64,000 nucleotides of DNA from Pueribacillus theae (GTDB lineage: Bacteria > Bacillota > Bacilli > Bacillales > UBA6769). Positions 8,605-18,188 of the stretch are shown piece after piece. A program made the position numbers and the translations under genes. The stretch covers positions 1 through 64,000 of the forward strand of contig NZ_QCZG01000006.1 of assembly GCF_003097615.1 (NCBI RefSeq). The letters run 5' to 3'. The number at the start of each line of letters is the position of its first letter. Within the stretch, counting starts at the first letter, position 1. The notes under the pieces were generated by a model. That model saw nothing but the letters and a program-made list of their open reading frames with translations, had not been told where the DNA came from and searched no databases.

Positions 8605-9210
8605 CTATATTGTTCTTCGTTTTTTAGAATAGCATTTATAGAAAATGAGTATAATTGTAAGAACAAGCAGGAACAGTATTAAACTCCACATATATTTTTG
8701 AATATATAAGAAAATATGTTCCCAATTTTCTCCGAGATGATAACCAATGCCCAAAAAGATGATCACCCAAACGAAAGAACCTATATACGCAAACAAGGCA
8801 AACCGTTTGAAGGAAAAACGGGTAATCCCGGCGAGATAGGCAGCAACGTGTCTGACGCCAGGTATGAAAAAAGAAATAATAAGCATGAGAGAACCATATT
8901 TATGAAACAATTGATTTGTTTTACGTATGGTTTTTTCTTTAATAAAAAGCTTTGGGCCGTATTTGTTAAGGAAAGGCTCTCCCAATTTTATTCCCAGTAA
9001 ATAGCTAATTGAAATTCCGCAAAGCGACCCAAAAAAGGCGGATGCTAATAGCAAAAAGAAGCTCATTTCGCCTAAAGAAGTAACATAGCCCAAATACGTT
9101 AAAATGATTTCGTCAGGCACAGGGAACCAGATGCCGATTACCCCGAAAGACAATATAATAAAAGCTGTGATATATCCATAATGGCCGATTAGCAGATGCC
9201 AAGTTCCCAT
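8605..9210 (-). CDS. DedA-family membrane protein (YbfM-like)
   Basis: A 201-residue polytopic protein with the DedA signature: FPVPDEIILT near the N terminus and FIPGVRHVAAYLAGITRFSFKRF about two thirds along. DedA proteins are now regarded as lipid flippases or proton-coupled transporters needed for membrane homeostasis. In B. subtilis a DedA protein is encoded between pssA and psd, so the context points to phospholipid metabolism. The gene converges on psd with an 11-bp gap. Confidence 0.88.
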   Translation of the reverse strand: MGTWHLLIGHYGYITAFIILSFGVIGIWFPVPDEIILTYLGYVTSLGEMSFFLLLASAFFGSLCGISISYLLGIKLGEPFLNKYGPKLFIKEKTIRKTNQLFHKYGSLMLIISFFIPGVRHVAAYLAGITRFSFKRFALFAYIGSFVWVIIFLGIGYHLGENWEHIFLYIQKYMWSLILFLLVLTIILIFYKCYSKKRRTI

Positions 9211-9318
9211 CTTATTTGCCTGCTTTCTATGCGGTATAAAAGAACGTTACCATTATACTACAATAAATCAAAGGCATAAAAAGTTTTAATATTTTAATTA
9301 TTTCAAAACCAAGTTGCG

Positions 9319-9377
9319 ATTAATCACGCCGCAACCGTCCGTAAGATCTTCGCGGATGGAAGTATCGCTTTATCGAC
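9319..9377 (-). repeat. Interspersed palindromic repeat, copy B
   Basis: On the minus strand it reads GATAAAGCGATACTTCC, a short variable part, then GATCTTACGGACGGTTGCGG and CGTGATTAA. It matches copies A, C and D and lies between the DedA and thioesterase genes. Confidence 0.7.
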
Positions 9378-9466
9378 TATCTGCCCTAATAATGGCCCCA
9401 CTTTCAGACTAGAGGAAGAATCGCCTAAAAGTGGGCTAGCGGATGGTCCTTAATAGATATGTTTCT

Positions 9467-9958
9467 TCATTCCTTTCCAAACGTTTTCGGCATGGCGACC
9501 GCAATAACCTCTCCCTTGGCACACAATGTATCGTCCGCAAAAACTTCGACTTCGACTTTCATTTTCTTAGGATGGATTTCTTCCACTTCTCCTATTGCCT
9601 TTAACATGACTCCTTGGGGCGTCGGCCGAATATAATCTACATGCAGCGAGGCAGTCACAAATCTTGGTGGCTCCTCTCCGCTTCCAGGTTCGAAGCCATT
9701 TTTCCGATGCTTTGCAATGGATGCTGAGCCAGTACCGTGGCAATCGATGAGAGAGGCAATAAATCCCCCATACACAAATCCTGGAATTCCTCCGCTGTGA
9801 AGTTGTTTTTCAGGTGGTTCGTAAACTGTGAGCGTTTTATCTCCTTGCCATACCGTTCGAAAATGATAGCCATCTTTATTGAGACGTCCACATCCATAAC
9901 ACCAAGCAAAATTATCTGGATAATCATCTTGGATTGCATACACTTTATCTTCTGCCAT
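9467..9958 (-). CDS. PaaI-type hotdog thioesterase
   Basis: A 163-residue hotdog-fold protein. The catalytic segment is seen as GFVYGGFIASLIDCHGTGSA, with the general PaaI pattern of a Gly-rich turn before the long helix and an Asp in the helix. The N-terminal CYGCGRLNKDG is common in this subgroup. These enzymes hydrolyse acyl-CoA thioesters in the cytosol; the acyl group is unknown. AAGGGGTG precedes the ATG. Confidence 0.85.
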   Translation of the reverse strand: MAEDKVYAIQDDYPDNFAWCYGCGRLNKDGYHFRTVWQGDKTLTVYEPPEKQLHSGGIPGFVYGGFIASLIDCHGTGSASIAKHRKNGFEPGSGEEPPRFVTASLHVDYIRPTPQGVMLKAIGEVEEIHPKKMKVEVEVFADDTLCAKGEVIAVAMPKTFGKE

Positions 9959-10034
9959 TTGTTTAGCACCCCTTTTTATAGAACAGCTAACTACATCCTA
10001 TCATTACTTTATCATAATAATGTAAAAATTCATC

Positions 10035-10073
10035 TAAAAAAAATAACAGCTCTATTCATTCATAGAGCTGTTA
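10035..10073 (-). terminator. Terminator of htpG
   Basis: A perfect 12-bp stem (10044-10055 with 10062-10073) and seven Ts on the minus strand, directly after the htpG stop codon. Confidence 0.9.
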
Positions 10074-10080
10074 CCCATTC

Positions 10081-11961
10081 TTAAACCATCACTTTGCAAA
10101 TATCGTTTGTAAATTCAACCGGATCATGGATTGGCAACCCTTCAATGAGCAGTGCTTGGTTGAACAGTAGATTTGTATATAATGTTAACTTCTCTTTATC
10201 TTGTTCAAAAGCGGATTTTAACGATTCAAAGACTTCATGATTTGGATTAATTTCCAATACCTTATTCGCTTTTATGTTTTGATTATCAGGCATCGCTTGA
10301 AGGACTTTTTCCATTTCGATCGTTACTTCACCTTCTGAAGTTAAGCAGACGGGATGGGATTTCAATCGTTTTGATGCTCTTACATCTGTCACCTTGTCTG
10401 ACAAAATTTCTTTCATCGCGTCAAAAAGCTCTTTGTTTTCTTTATCTTCTGAGTCTGTTTGGCTATCGTTTTCATCAGGCTCAATCCCTAAGTCGCCGCT
10501 TGATACCGATCTGAATTCTTTCTCTTTGTATGTCATTAACATTTTTATGGCGAACTCATCAATATCCTCTGTGAAATATAGAATTTCATAGCCTTTCTCA
10601 GATACTAATTCAGTTTGAGGCAATTTATCCAGTCTCTCATATGATTCCCCTGAAGCATAATAAATATATTTTTGCTCTTCCGGCATTCTGGAAACATATT
10701 CATCAAGCGACACCATTTTCTTCTCTTTTGAGGAGTAGAACAGCAGCAAGTCTTGTAATTCTTCTTTGTTTCTTCCAAAATCACTGTACACTCCGTATTT
10801 AAGCTGTCTGCCGAATGATTCGTAGAATTTCTCATACTTCTCTCGTTCGTTTTTTAACATATTTTTTAATTCATTATTTATTTTTTTGTTAATGTTTTTT
10901 GCGATGATTTTCAATTGGCGATCGTGTTGAAGCATTTCTCGTGAAATGTTCAACGATAAATCCTCGGAATCGACCATTCCTTTTACAAAGCTATAGTAAT
11001 CAGGCAGCAATTCTGGACATTTGCTCATAATCAAGACACTATTGGAATAGAGCTCAAGCCCTTTTTCATATTCTGCTGAATAGTAGTCAAATGGAATGGT
11101 TTCTGGAATATATAAGATCGCTTGGTACCTGATCGTCCCATCGACGCTAATATGAAGATGTTTAAGCGGTTTATCAAAACCGTAATGCTTTTCAGTATAG
11201 AAGTTTTCATAATCTTCGTCAGTCAGTTCGCTTTTATTCTTTTTCCAAATGGGAACCATACTATTTATAATTTGTTCTTCGATCTGATCTTCATATTCAT
11301 TTTCGCTATCCTTTTTAGGTTTTTGGACGGTAACATCCATTTTAATGGGGTAGCGGATAAAGTCGGAATACTTTTTTATAATTTCTTTTAAACGATCTTC
11401 CTCTAAAAATTCATCGTAATTCTCATCTTCTGTATTCTCTTTAATCTGTAATATAATTTCAGTGCCCACATCATCTTTTTCATATGGAACAATGGTATAG
11501 CCGTCAGCACCTTCTGATTCCCATTTGTATGCTTCATCGCTTCCCAATGCTTTACTAATGACGGTAACGACATCAGCCACCATAAAGGCCGCGTAAAACC
11601 CAACGCCAAATTGGCCAATGATATCATGTCCATCTTTTATTTCATTTTCATTTTTAAATGCCAACGAACCGCTTTTTGCGATGACGCCGAGATTATTTTC
11701 AAGCTCTTCTTTCGTCATCCCGATTCCGGTGTCAATGACCTTCAGCATACGGTTTTCTTTATCAGCAGTTACTTTTATGTAGTAGCTGTCTCTATCAAAC
11801 GTTAAGGTGTCATCGGTTAAGGCTTTATAATAGATTTTATCAATGGCATCACTTGCATTCGATATTAACTCTCTTAGGAAAACTTCACGCTGAGAATAGA
11901 TGGAATTAATCATCATCTCTAATAATCGTTTGGATTCAGCTTGAAATTGTTTTTTTTCCAC
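10081..11961 (-). CDS. htpG: Molecular chaperone HtpG (Hsp90)
   Basis: An ATP-dependent cytosolic chaperone. The N-terminal GHKL ATPase domain has the usual motifs ([36 protein letters not shown]), followed by middle and C-terminal dimerisation domains. I set the start at the GTG at 11961, giving 626 residues, the usual Bacillus length. The open frame extends 9 codons further upstream, but AAGGAAGAAGG lies directly before this GTG. The gene is monocistronic with a strong terminator. Confidence 0.95.
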   Translation of the reverse strand: MEKKQFQAESKRLLEMMINSIYSQREVFLRELISNASDAIDKIYYKALTDDTLTFDRDSYYIKVTADKENRMLKVIDTGIGMTKEELENNLGVIAKSGSLAFKNENEIKDGHDIIGQFGVGFYAAFMVADVVTVISKALGSDEAYKWESEGADGYTIVPYEKDDVGTEIILQIKENTEDENYDEFLEEDRLKEIIKKYSDFIRYPIKMDVTVQKPKKDSENEYEDQIEEQIINSMVPIWKKNKSELTDEDYENFYTEKHYGFDKPLKHLHISVDGTIRYQAILYIPETIPFDYYSAEYEKGLELYSNSVLIMSKCPELLPDYYSFVKGMVDSEDLSLNISREMLQHDRQLKIIAKNINKKINNELKNMLKNEREKYEKFYESFGRQLKYGVYSDFGRNKEELQDLLLFYSSKEKKMVSLDEYVSRMPEEQKYIYYASGESYERLDKLPQTELVSEKGYEILYFTEDIDEFAIKMLMTYKEKEFRSVSSGDLGIEPDENDSQTDSEDKENKELFDAMKEILSDKVTDVRASKRLKSHPVCLTSEGEVTIEMEKVLQAMPDNQNIKANKVLEINPNHEVFESLKSAFEQDKEKLTLYTNLLFNQALLIEGLPIHDPVEFTNDICKVMV

Positions 11962-12164
11962 TAGCCTTCTTCCTTTCCTGAAAATCATTCCGTTGCAAAT
12001 GTATTAGCATTCTGCTAATAAGAGTGATAATATCACTAATTAAATATCATATCCTTTATTTCATGTCAATCGATAGATTTTTTCATTGTTGAAGGAATTT
12101 GATGATTAACGATGAATATGTTTCAATGCGTGATTTGTATATTTTTGTCTGAATTGATGAAAGG

Positions 12165-13001
12165 ATGAGGTCAGTGAATAATAAAATTAAAATTATACGG
12201 GTGCCTGTCCCAACTCCAACGTTGTGGCCGAACACAACAACGAATTCTTATTTAATTGGAAATGAACAGGAAAGCTTGCTCGTTGATGCGGGATATGATC
12301 GGCCGGAAACGAAAGAAGAGCTGGAAAAAGCAATAAAAGAAAACAAGCTCGCGAAACCCGACAAAATTGTTCTAACGCATTCCCATCCCGATCATGCGCC
12401 AGGTGTCCGGCGATTAGCGGATTGGTCCCCACTTGTTTATTGCCATAAAAATGAAAAAGAAGAAATCAAAAAAGCGATTTCACCTATGGATCATTTGGCA
12501 TTTCTTGAGGAAGGAGACATTTTAGCTGTCGCTGGTGTGAAAATTACAATCATCCACGGGCCGGGGCACACCTCCGGGCAATTAAACCTGTATATCCCTT
12601 CTGCAGAAATACTCATTGCTGGTGATAATATCGTAGCTGAAGGCACGACATGGATTGGCGCTCCTGATGGTGACATGAGGGATTATCTTGATACACTGCA
12701 TCGTCTCAAACAGTTAAAGTTAAAAAAAATCGGACCCGGACACGGCGAATGGGTTTTGAGTCCTTATGAACAGATTGACTTCGTTATAAACCGTAGACTG
12801 CAGCGTGAAAAGCAAATTAAATCTTTCCTTGAAGAAAAAGGAAGCCTAACCTCAACCCAATTAACAGAAATGATCTATGAAAATACGATCCATCCAAGTG
12901 TATTTGATGTTGCAAGAAGAACGACTGAGGCACATCTTGCAAAATTAATGAAAGAAGGTTTAGTTTCACAGAAAGATAGTGTTTATTCACTAAATTCTTG
13001 A
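12165..13001 (+). CDS. MBL-fold metallohydrolase (LACTB2/glyoxalase II-like)
   Basis: A 278-residue protein with the metal-binding motif HSHPDHAPG, a later HGPGHTSGQ, a GD in LIAGDNI and a C-terminal GPGHG, all in the order expected for the metallo-beta-lactamase fold. The last 70 residues resemble the winged-helix tail of the LACTB2 subgroup. Substrate unknown. The start may be the ATG at 12165 or an in-frame GTG at 12174, since GGATGAGG lies between them. It converges on the NUDIX gene with a 7-bp gap. Confidence 0.87.
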   Translation: MRSVNNKIKIIRVPVPTPTLWPNTTTNSYLIGNEQESLLVDAGYDRPETKEELEKAIKENKLAKPDKIVLTHSHPDHAPGVRRLADWSPLVYCHKNEKEEIKKAISPMDHLAFLEEGDILAVAGVKITIIHGPGHTSGQLNLYIPSAEILIAGDNIVAEGTTWIGAPDGDMRDYLDTLHRLKQLKLKKIGPGHGEWVLSPYEQIDFVINRRLQREKQIKSFLEEKGSLTSTQLTEMIYENTIHPSVFDVARRTTEAHLAKLMKEGLVSQKDSVYSLNS

Positions 13002-13008
13002 TTTGATA

Positions 13009-13701
13009 TTATTGTTTCATCATTTTTGATCTCAATATCTGTAAATCTTTATCTTCAATCACTGGAAGCATTAAAGGCGCGCCATTTTGGTAATTCAAAA
13101 TCGTACGAAGCGAAAGAATCGTTGGAGGAACCATCGGCAGCTCTCCTTTTTCATACGCTAAAAGCGCTTCGCTTGGCGTGGTCCAAAAAGCTTCTTCGAT
13201 TTCATAATTATCTGGTTCCGGGGATTGGCCCTCCGGCAATTGAGCGAGGAAAAATCGAGTCTCGAAACGATATGGATTATCTTCTGGTGTCGTAAAACAA
13301 CCAAAATAGGTTAAGCTTTCAAGATTTAAATAGAGTCGTTCCTGCTGCAGCAGTTGGACAAATGACATTTTCCGTTGCACCAATAGGCGGCGGTATTCCA
13401 ACGCTTTTTCGTGTTCAAGCTGTACGGATGATCCGTCGTCTTTTCTTGCAATTAAAACGCCGACTTCTTCAAATAGCTCTCTTGCGGCAGCAATAAAGTC
13501 CGCATGATTTAATGATGCATTTGAATCCCAATTTTTTATATACTCACATTTTGGTACATTGTCTTCCTTATCAACTGCCCCACCTGGAAAAACAAAAAAT
13601 CCACCTAAAAACTTCATCGTTTTTGGGCGTTTTGTCAAATACACTCTATCCTGTTTATCCATTAAAATTACGGTTGATGCCGGTTTTGGAGTTACAGCCA
13701 C
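13009..13701 (-). CDS. NUDIX hydrolase, NUDT19-like with split Nudix box
   Basis: A 230-residue protein. The Nudix motif is present as PGGAVDKED and ARELFEEVG, but about 25 residues are inserted between the two halves. This occurs in the NUDT19-type CoA/acyl-CoA diphosphatases, so a similar activity is plausible but unproven. It starts with GTG after AAAGGTGGG. Confidence 0.85.
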   Translation of the reverse strand: MAVTPKPASTVILMDKQDRVYLTKRPKTMKFLGGFFVFPGGAVDKEDNVPKCEYIKNWDSNASLNHADFIAAARELFEEVGVLIARKDDGSSVQLEHEKALEYRRLLVQRKMSFVQLLQQERLYLNLESLTYFGCFTTPEDNPYRFETRFFLAQLPEGQSPEPDNYEIEEAFWTTPSEALLAYEKGELPMVPPTILSLRTILNYQNGAPLMLPVIEDKDLQILRSKMMKQ

Positions 13702-13822
13702 TGTGGTCCCACCTTTTATTTTTTATTCTAATAGTTAATTATACGATAAATTGCTTATTTTGATAAATAAAATGCAATGATTAGTAATTTATTGGATAGT
13801 TGATTCCCTTTTAAAGAAAATT

Positions 13823-14737
13823 TCAAGTGGATGTTACTTTCTTTCCTATCACTTTAAGTAAATCATCAAGGCTTTGATTTAGTTTCTCTGTTGTAACAAT
13901 CGAGAATAAGTCTCCTTTTTCTTTGATGCGTGTCTTTATATTTTTTATCGTAAAATCACGCGGATGAAAACCTTTCTCGATTTCTTCCCACGTCACAGGC
14001 GCCGAGACTGATCCTTCCGTTCTTGCACGCGGGCAATAAGGCGCTGACAACGTTCTCCCTTCCCCGTGCTGTATATAATCAAAATACAGTTTTTTTCCCC
14101 GATTTTTCACCAGCCGCTCAATAGTCACAAGTTGCGGGTATTTTTCAGCTATGTATAAAGCAATGAATTTATTAATTTTGTTTGTTTCTTCATACGTATA
14201 GCGCGGGTCTATCGGGATATACATTTGCAAACCCGTTGCTCCTGATGTTTTTGCCTGGCTCACGAGCCCTAAAGAGTCCAATACTTCTTTAATCTTTAAA
14301 GCGACTTCGAGAACTAAGCAAAAATTGGAAGGATCGGATGGATCGAGATCGAAGACTAATTCCGTTGGTTTGTTTATAGCATCATAATAATTAAACGACA
14401 CATGGATCTCGAGGCATGCTTGGCTTCCCAACCATACTAATGTCGGCAGATCGTTAAGCAGCACATATTTCGTGCCTTGCCATTCGTGTGTAAGAACCCA
14501 ATTTGGTTTATTGCTCGGCACATTTTTTTGATAAAATGATTTTCCGTAAATTCCATTCGGATAACGAATCGTCGTCAATAGGCGATTTTTTGTATAAGAA
14601 AGAATAAACGGTGACATATCAACGAGGTATTTGATATAGTCCAGCTTCGTTATCTCCAACTCCGGCCAAAATAGTTTGTCGGGATTCGTTATTCGGATGA
14701 GCTTTCCTTCAATTTCTAATTCAAACTGCTGGGTCAA
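13823..14737 (-). CDS. LigD polymerase/primase domain protein (stand-alone)
   Basis: A 304-residue archaeo-eukaryotic-primase-type polymerase of the bacterial NHEJ family. Typical motifs are YPNGIYGKSFYQKN, ELVFDLDPSDPS (catalytic Asp pair), GATGLQMYIPI, and RTLSAPYCPRAR near the end. It fills or extends DNA ends before ligation by LigD and Ku. In B. subtilis this domain is the C-terminal part of LigD; here it is a separate gene divergent from splAB, with the ligase domain encoded about 1.5 kb away. The start is a TTG after GGGGGATGG. Confidence 0.92.
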   Translation of the reverse strand: MTQQFELEIEGKLIRITNPDKLFWPELEITKLDYIKYLVDMSPFILSYTKNRLLTTIRYPNGIYGKSFYQKNVPSNKPNWVLTHEWQGTKYVLLNDLPTLVWLGSQACLEIHVSFNYYDAINKPTELVFDLDPSDPSNFCLVLEVALKIKEVLDSLGLVSQAKTSGATGLQMYIPIDPRYTYEETNKINKFIALYIAEKYPQLVTIERLVKNRGKKLYFDYIQHGEGRTLSAPYCPRARTEGSVSAPVTWEEIEKGFHPRDFTIKNIKTRIKEKGDLFSIVTTEKLNQSLDDLLKVIGKKVTST

Positions 14738-14787
14738 CTGCCATCCCCCGCTTCTAAAAATAGATTGTTTCCTTAGTGTTGATTTTG

Positions 14788-14817
14788 TGAATAGAAAGTA
14801 TGCGCTAGGTGAAAGTA
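14788..14817 (+). promoter_or_regulatory. Candidate forespore (SigF/SigG) promoter of splAB
   Basis: TGAATA (14788-14793) is followed after 14 bp by GGTGAAAGTA (14808-14817), which fits the SigF -10 consensus GGNRANANTW. The same region read as SigG has 17 bp to GAAAGTA, a weaker match. B. subtilis splAB is transcribed in the forespore, so the location fits. Confidence 0.4.
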
Positions 14818-14877
14818 ATAGAGAAAAGTTGGCTTAGCAAAATAACCAAAAGAATGTAAAGGAGATTGGGTGAAAAT

Positions 14878-15132
14878 ATGTTAAATCAACGTTGTTTCCC
14901 GGGACAAGTTGTGTACGTAATTATTCGTAATCCCCATGCCCAAGATGTTGCAAATGTCCAAGAAGCTGCAATTGTTCACCATCCTGAGTCACCTGGCGAT
15001 CTAGCTCTTTTTTTGTATGAAACGTACTACCCTTTAACTGAAGAAGTTGCGGTATTTGAAACAGCGGACGAAGCTGAAAGAGCCTACCGAGAAGCATTTG
15101 GTTTGGCAGATATGGGAGATTTTTATGGTTAA
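14878..15132 (+). CDS. splA: SplA-family regulator of spore photoproduct lyase
   Basis: A small 84-residue TRAP-like protein, the partner of splB in Bacilli, reported as a negative regulator of splAB. I chose the ATG at 14878; the open frame extends 4 codons to a TTG at 14866 that would abut the AAGGAG directly. It overlaps splB by 8 bp, so the two are translationally coupled. Confidence 0.87.
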   Translation: MLNQRCFPGQVVYVIIRNPHAQDVANVQEAAIVHHPESPGDLALFLYETYYPLTEEVAVFETADEAERAYREAFGLADMGDFYG

Positions 15133-16153
15133 GCCCTTTCTTCCCCAACTTGTCTATGTTGAACCTCGGGCGCTGGAATATTCCCTTGGCAAAGAATTGA
15201 TTTCAAAATTCGAAAAGATGGGCATTGAAATAAGGCAAACGACATCCCACAACCAGATTCGGAATCTTCCTGGAGAGAACCATTTCCAAAAATATCGCAT
15301 GGCAAAATCAACATTGGTCGTCGGTGTCAGAAAAACATTGAAATTCGATACGTCAAAGCCGTCCGCTGAATACGCGATTCCCTTCGCAACAGGTTGTATG
15401 GGGCACTGTCACTATTGCTATTTGCAGACAACGATGGGCAGCAAGCCGTATATCCGTACCTATGTTAATATCAATGAAATTTTTGATGCTGCAAACCAAT
15501 ACATGATGGAACGGGCGCCTGAACAAACAAGATTTGAAGCGTCATGTACATCTGATATTGTCGGTGTCGATCATTTAACTCATACACTAAAAAAAGCAAT
15601 TGAATTTTTTGGGCAATCGGAGTATGGCCAATTGCGGTTTGTCACGAAATTTGCGCATGTCGACCATTTACTCGATGCCAAACATAACGGCAGAACGCGT
15701 TTTCGGTTTAGTATAAACGATGATTATGTTATTAAATATTTTGAACCGGGCACATCAAGATTGGATGAAAGAATTGATGCGGCAGTTAAAGTGGCGAAAG
15801 CAAATTACCCACTAGGATTTATCATTGCGCCGATTTATTTACATGAAGGATGGAAAGACGGGTACAGAGAGATGCTTGTGAAATTGGAGAATAAACTTCC
15901 GGACTATGCGAAAGGCGGCTTAACATTTGAAATGATCCAGCACCGCTTTACAAAGCCTGCTAAACGGGTCATCGAACAAAATTATCCAATGACGAAACTT
16001 GAACTTGACGAGTCCAAAAGAAAATGGAAATGGGGACGCTACGGTATTGGCAAATACGTATATACGGATCGCGAGCAAGAAGAAATAAAAGATACATTGG
16101 AAAGCTATATTAACACGTTGTTTCCGAAAGCCCGAATTGAATATTTTACTTAA
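15125..16153 (+). CDS. splB: Spore photoproduct lyase
   Basis: A radical-SAM enzyme of 342 residues, the same length as in B. subtilis, that reverses the spore photoproduct (5-thyminyl-5,6-dihydrothymine) during germination. The iron-sulfur cluster cysteines are C91-x3-C95-x2-C98 in CMGHCHYC, and the hydrogen-donor Cys141 is in SCTSDIVG. The start at 15125 has GGGAGA upstream and matches the family; the frame extends further 5' inside splA without support. It lies in a cluster of NHEJ genes, all related to dormant-spore DNA repair. Confidence 0.97.
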   Translation: MVKPFLPQLVYVEPRALEYSLGKELISKFEKMGIEIRQTTSHNQIRNLPGENHFQKYRMAKSTLVVGVRKTLKFDTSKPSAEYAIPFATGCMGHCHYCYLQTTMGSKPYIRTYVNINEIFDAANQYMMERAPEQTRFEASCTSDIVGVDHLTHTLKKAIEFFGQSEYGQLRFVTKFAHVDHLLDAKHNGRTRFRFSINDDYVIKYFEPGTSRLDERIDAAVKVAKANYPLGFIIAPIYLHEGWKDGYREMLVKLENKLPDYAKGGLTFEMIQHRFTKPAKRVIEQNYPMTKLELDESKRKWKWGRYGIGKYVYTDREQEEIKDTLESYINTLFPKARIEYFT

Positions 16154-16220
16154 GCATTTGTTAAAATATGAATTTAATGGGATTCCTTAGGAGTCCCAAT
16201 TTAATTAGAAGGGAGCTTCT

Positions 16221-17171
16221 ATGCAATTTCAACCAATTATTCCTTTCGAGCCAATAAAAACTGAAGATATTCCCACAGGTGAAAATTGGATCTTCCAAGT
16301 AAAGTGGGACGGTGTGAGATTGTTAACTTATTATGATGGAAAAGATGTTCAATTGTTTAATCGGAAAAAGAACGAACGAACTTTCCATTATCCGGAATTA
16401 ACCGATATCCGTTCATTTTGCAAGGCCGATTCCGTGATTCTGGACGGTGAAGTTATCGCGCTAGGAATTGACGGTAAACCATCATTTCACGAGGTGATGC
16501 GCCGGGATGGCATTCGCCGTTTGGAACGGGTTTCCCATTTGAGAAACAGTGTCCCTGTAACGTATATGATTTTTGATATTATCTTCTATAACGGAGAATG
16601 GATGAACGACTTCCGGCTAGAAGAACGTCTCAAGCTTCTTTCCGATCTTATTATTCCTGGAAACGCAGTTCAGCTCGTCCCCTCTTTTGGCAATGGACAG
16701 TTATTGTATCAAGCGATTGAACAACAGGAATTAGAAGGAATGGTTATAAAAGATTTGAACAGTAAGTACGTGATTAATGGAAAAAATGCGAGTTGGCAAA
16801 AGAAAAAAAACTACAACGACTTGATTGCTGTCGTTGCAGGAGTTACCTTCCGATCCGGAATTGTAAATTCTCTTTTACTTGGCCTTTATGATCAGAAAGG
16901 CCGGCTTTGGTACATTGGGCATGCGGGGAGTGGAAAAATGAAATCAACGGAATGGAGGCAATTAACAGAAAAAATAAACCATTTAAAAACGAATAATAAT
17001 CCGTTTTTTAATAACCCAGCTCGGATAAAGGAAGCTGTTTGGATAAAGCCGAAGCTAACCGTGAAAGTTCATTTTCTTGAATGGACAGAAGGACATGAAC
17101 TGAGGCAACCTGTTATTCAAGCTTTTGTCAATGTACCTCCAAGTAAGTGTGTTTTCGATGAAAAAGAGTAA
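16221..17171 (+). CDS. ATP-dependent DNA ligase (LigD ligase domain, stand-alone)
   Basis: A 316-residue nucleotidyltransferase ligase. The adenylated lysine is Lys28 in KWDGVR, followed by the family motifs LDGEVIAL, MIFDII, EGMVIKDL and WQKKKNY, and an OB-fold C-terminal part. It is the N-terminal half of the fused LigD of B. subtilis made as a separate protein. It lies downstream of splB (67-bp gap, AAGGGAG ribosome site) and converges on ku, so the NHEJ ligase, polymerase and Ku remain linked despite the split. Confidence 0.93.
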   Translation: MQFQPIIPFEPIKTEDIPTGENWIFQVKWDGVRLLTYYDGKDVQLFNRKKNERTFHYPELTDIRSFCKADSVILDGEVIALGIDGKPSFHEVMRRDGIRRLERVSHLRNSVPVTYMIFDIIFYNGEWMNDFRLEERLKLLSDLIIPGNAVQLVPSFGNGQLLYQAIEQQELEGMVIKDLNSKYVINGKNASWQKKKNYNDLIAVVAGVTFRSGIVNSLLLGLYDQKGRLWYIGHAGSGKMKSTEWRQLTEKINHLKTNNNPFFNNPARIKEAVWIKPKLTVKVHFLEWTEGHELRQPVIQAFVNVPPSKCVFDEKE

Positions 17172-17190
17172 TGGACCCGCGGGCCCTATA

Positions 17191-18018
17191 TTATCCGCTC
17201 GATGTTTTCTTTTTACGAGTTCTTGGCTTAGCGGTTTTCTTTGTTTTTTCTTGTTTCGTAGCTTTCACGCTCGCTTGAAGTGCTTCCATTAAATCGACAA
17301 CGTTGGCCTTTGGCAAGTCAGGTTCTTTCACAATTTCTTCTCCCCTAATTTTTGTTTGAATCAGGTCATTTAACCTTTCTCTGTATTCATCCGTGTATTT
17401 TTCCGGGTTAAAATCAGTCGCCAAATTTTCAATCAACTGGACCGCCACTTTCATTTCTGCTTCGTTCAATTTGATTTCCTTATCCAAACCAGGTACGAGG
17501 TTGACGGAACGAACTTCATCTGGGCTGAATATCGTCTCCATGACAATACAGTTCTCATAGATGCGAACGGCAGCCAGACTTTCTTTTGAACGAATCATGA
17601 CTCTGGCAATGGCGATTTTTCCAGTTTGATTCATTGCTTCCCGCAGCAATTGGTATGGCTTGTCTCCTGTTTCATTTGGGGAAAGAAAATATGTTTTGTT
17701 GAAATAGATCGGATCAATTTGCTCTAAGTTAACAAAATCGATAATTTCAATTGTTTTATGGGTTTCTGGGGCGATTGAAGCAAGATCCTCTTCTTTTATA
17801 ATGACATATTTTCCGGGCTCATACTCATATCCTTTTACGATGTCATCCTCGACCACTTCTTTATTACAATTCGGACAAGTTTTTTTATATTTAATTGGTG
17901 AACCACACTCTTTATGAAGCTGCCTAAACCGAATATCCTTATTTTCTGTCGCACTGTACATTTTCACTGGTATATTTACAAGGCCAAAGCTTATTGAACC
18001 TTTCCACATCGTATGCAT
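17191..18018 (-). CDS. ku: Ku DNA end-binding protein
   Basis: A 275-residue homodimeric Ku (YkoV) that rings DNA ends and recruits LigD in non-homologous end joining. The N terminus HTMWKGSISFGLVNIPVK and the internal KYVIIKEEDL are characteristic. The last 25 residues are Lys/Arg/Thr-rich, like the basic tails that aid DNA binding. CACGGAGGG lies 10 nt before the ATG. The 5' leader contains a terminator-like hairpin (18045-18079). Confidence 0.96.
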   Translation of the reverse strand: MHTMWKGSISFGLVNIPVKMYSATENKDIRFRQLHKECGSPIKYKKTCPNCNKEVVEDDIVKGYEYEPGKYVIIKEEDLASIAPETHKTIEIIDFVNLEQIDPIYFNKTYFLSPNETGDKPYQLLREAMNQTGKIAIARVMIRSKESLAAVRIYENCIVMETIFSPDEVRSVNLVPGLDKEIKLNEAEMKVAVQLIENLATDFNPEKYTDEYRERLNDLIQTKIRGEEIVKEPDLPKANVVDLMEALQASVKATKQEKTKKTAKPRTRKKKTSSG

Positions 18019-18044
18019 CGAAACAAATCCCTCCGTGTATTTTT

Positions 18045-18079
18045 TAAAAAAATCGAAATCGGTCTTTTTCGCCGATTTC
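18045..18079 (-). terminator. Terminator-like hairpin in the ku leader
   Basis: A perfect 8-bp stem (GAAATCGG at 18055-18062 with its complement at 18072-18079) is followed on the minus strand by seven Ts. It ends only about 30 nt before the ku start codon. It may shield ku from readthrough or act as an attenuator. Confidence 0.6.
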
Positions 18080-18082
18080 TTC

Positions 18083-18110
18083 TAGCCTGGCTTCTGACCT
18101 CTGATTTCTG
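18083..18110 (-). repeat. Degenerate 7-bp array 1
   Basis: Four consecutive heptamers on the minus strand: CAGAAAT, CAGAGGT, CAGAAGC and CAGGCTA. Related arrays occur at 21089, 37830, 40491 and 56476. Confidence 0.6.
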
Positions 18111-18128
18111 TTTATAGTGTTCCTTTTT

Positions 18129-18173
18129 ATTAAAAAAATATCAGCGGCTACAAGAAGTCTCGTAACCGCTGAT
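18129..18173 (-). terminator. Terminator of the His/Tyr-rich protein gene
   Basis: A 12-bp stem with one mismatch (18140-18151 with 18162-18173) and a seven-T tract on the minus strand. Confidence 0.85.
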
Positions 18174-18188
18174 GGAAATGTTGCTTTA

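Noticed and set aside
10394-11805. Several plus-strand open frames inside htpG
   Set aside because: They are antisense shadows of a highly conserved chaperone gene, without ribosome sites.
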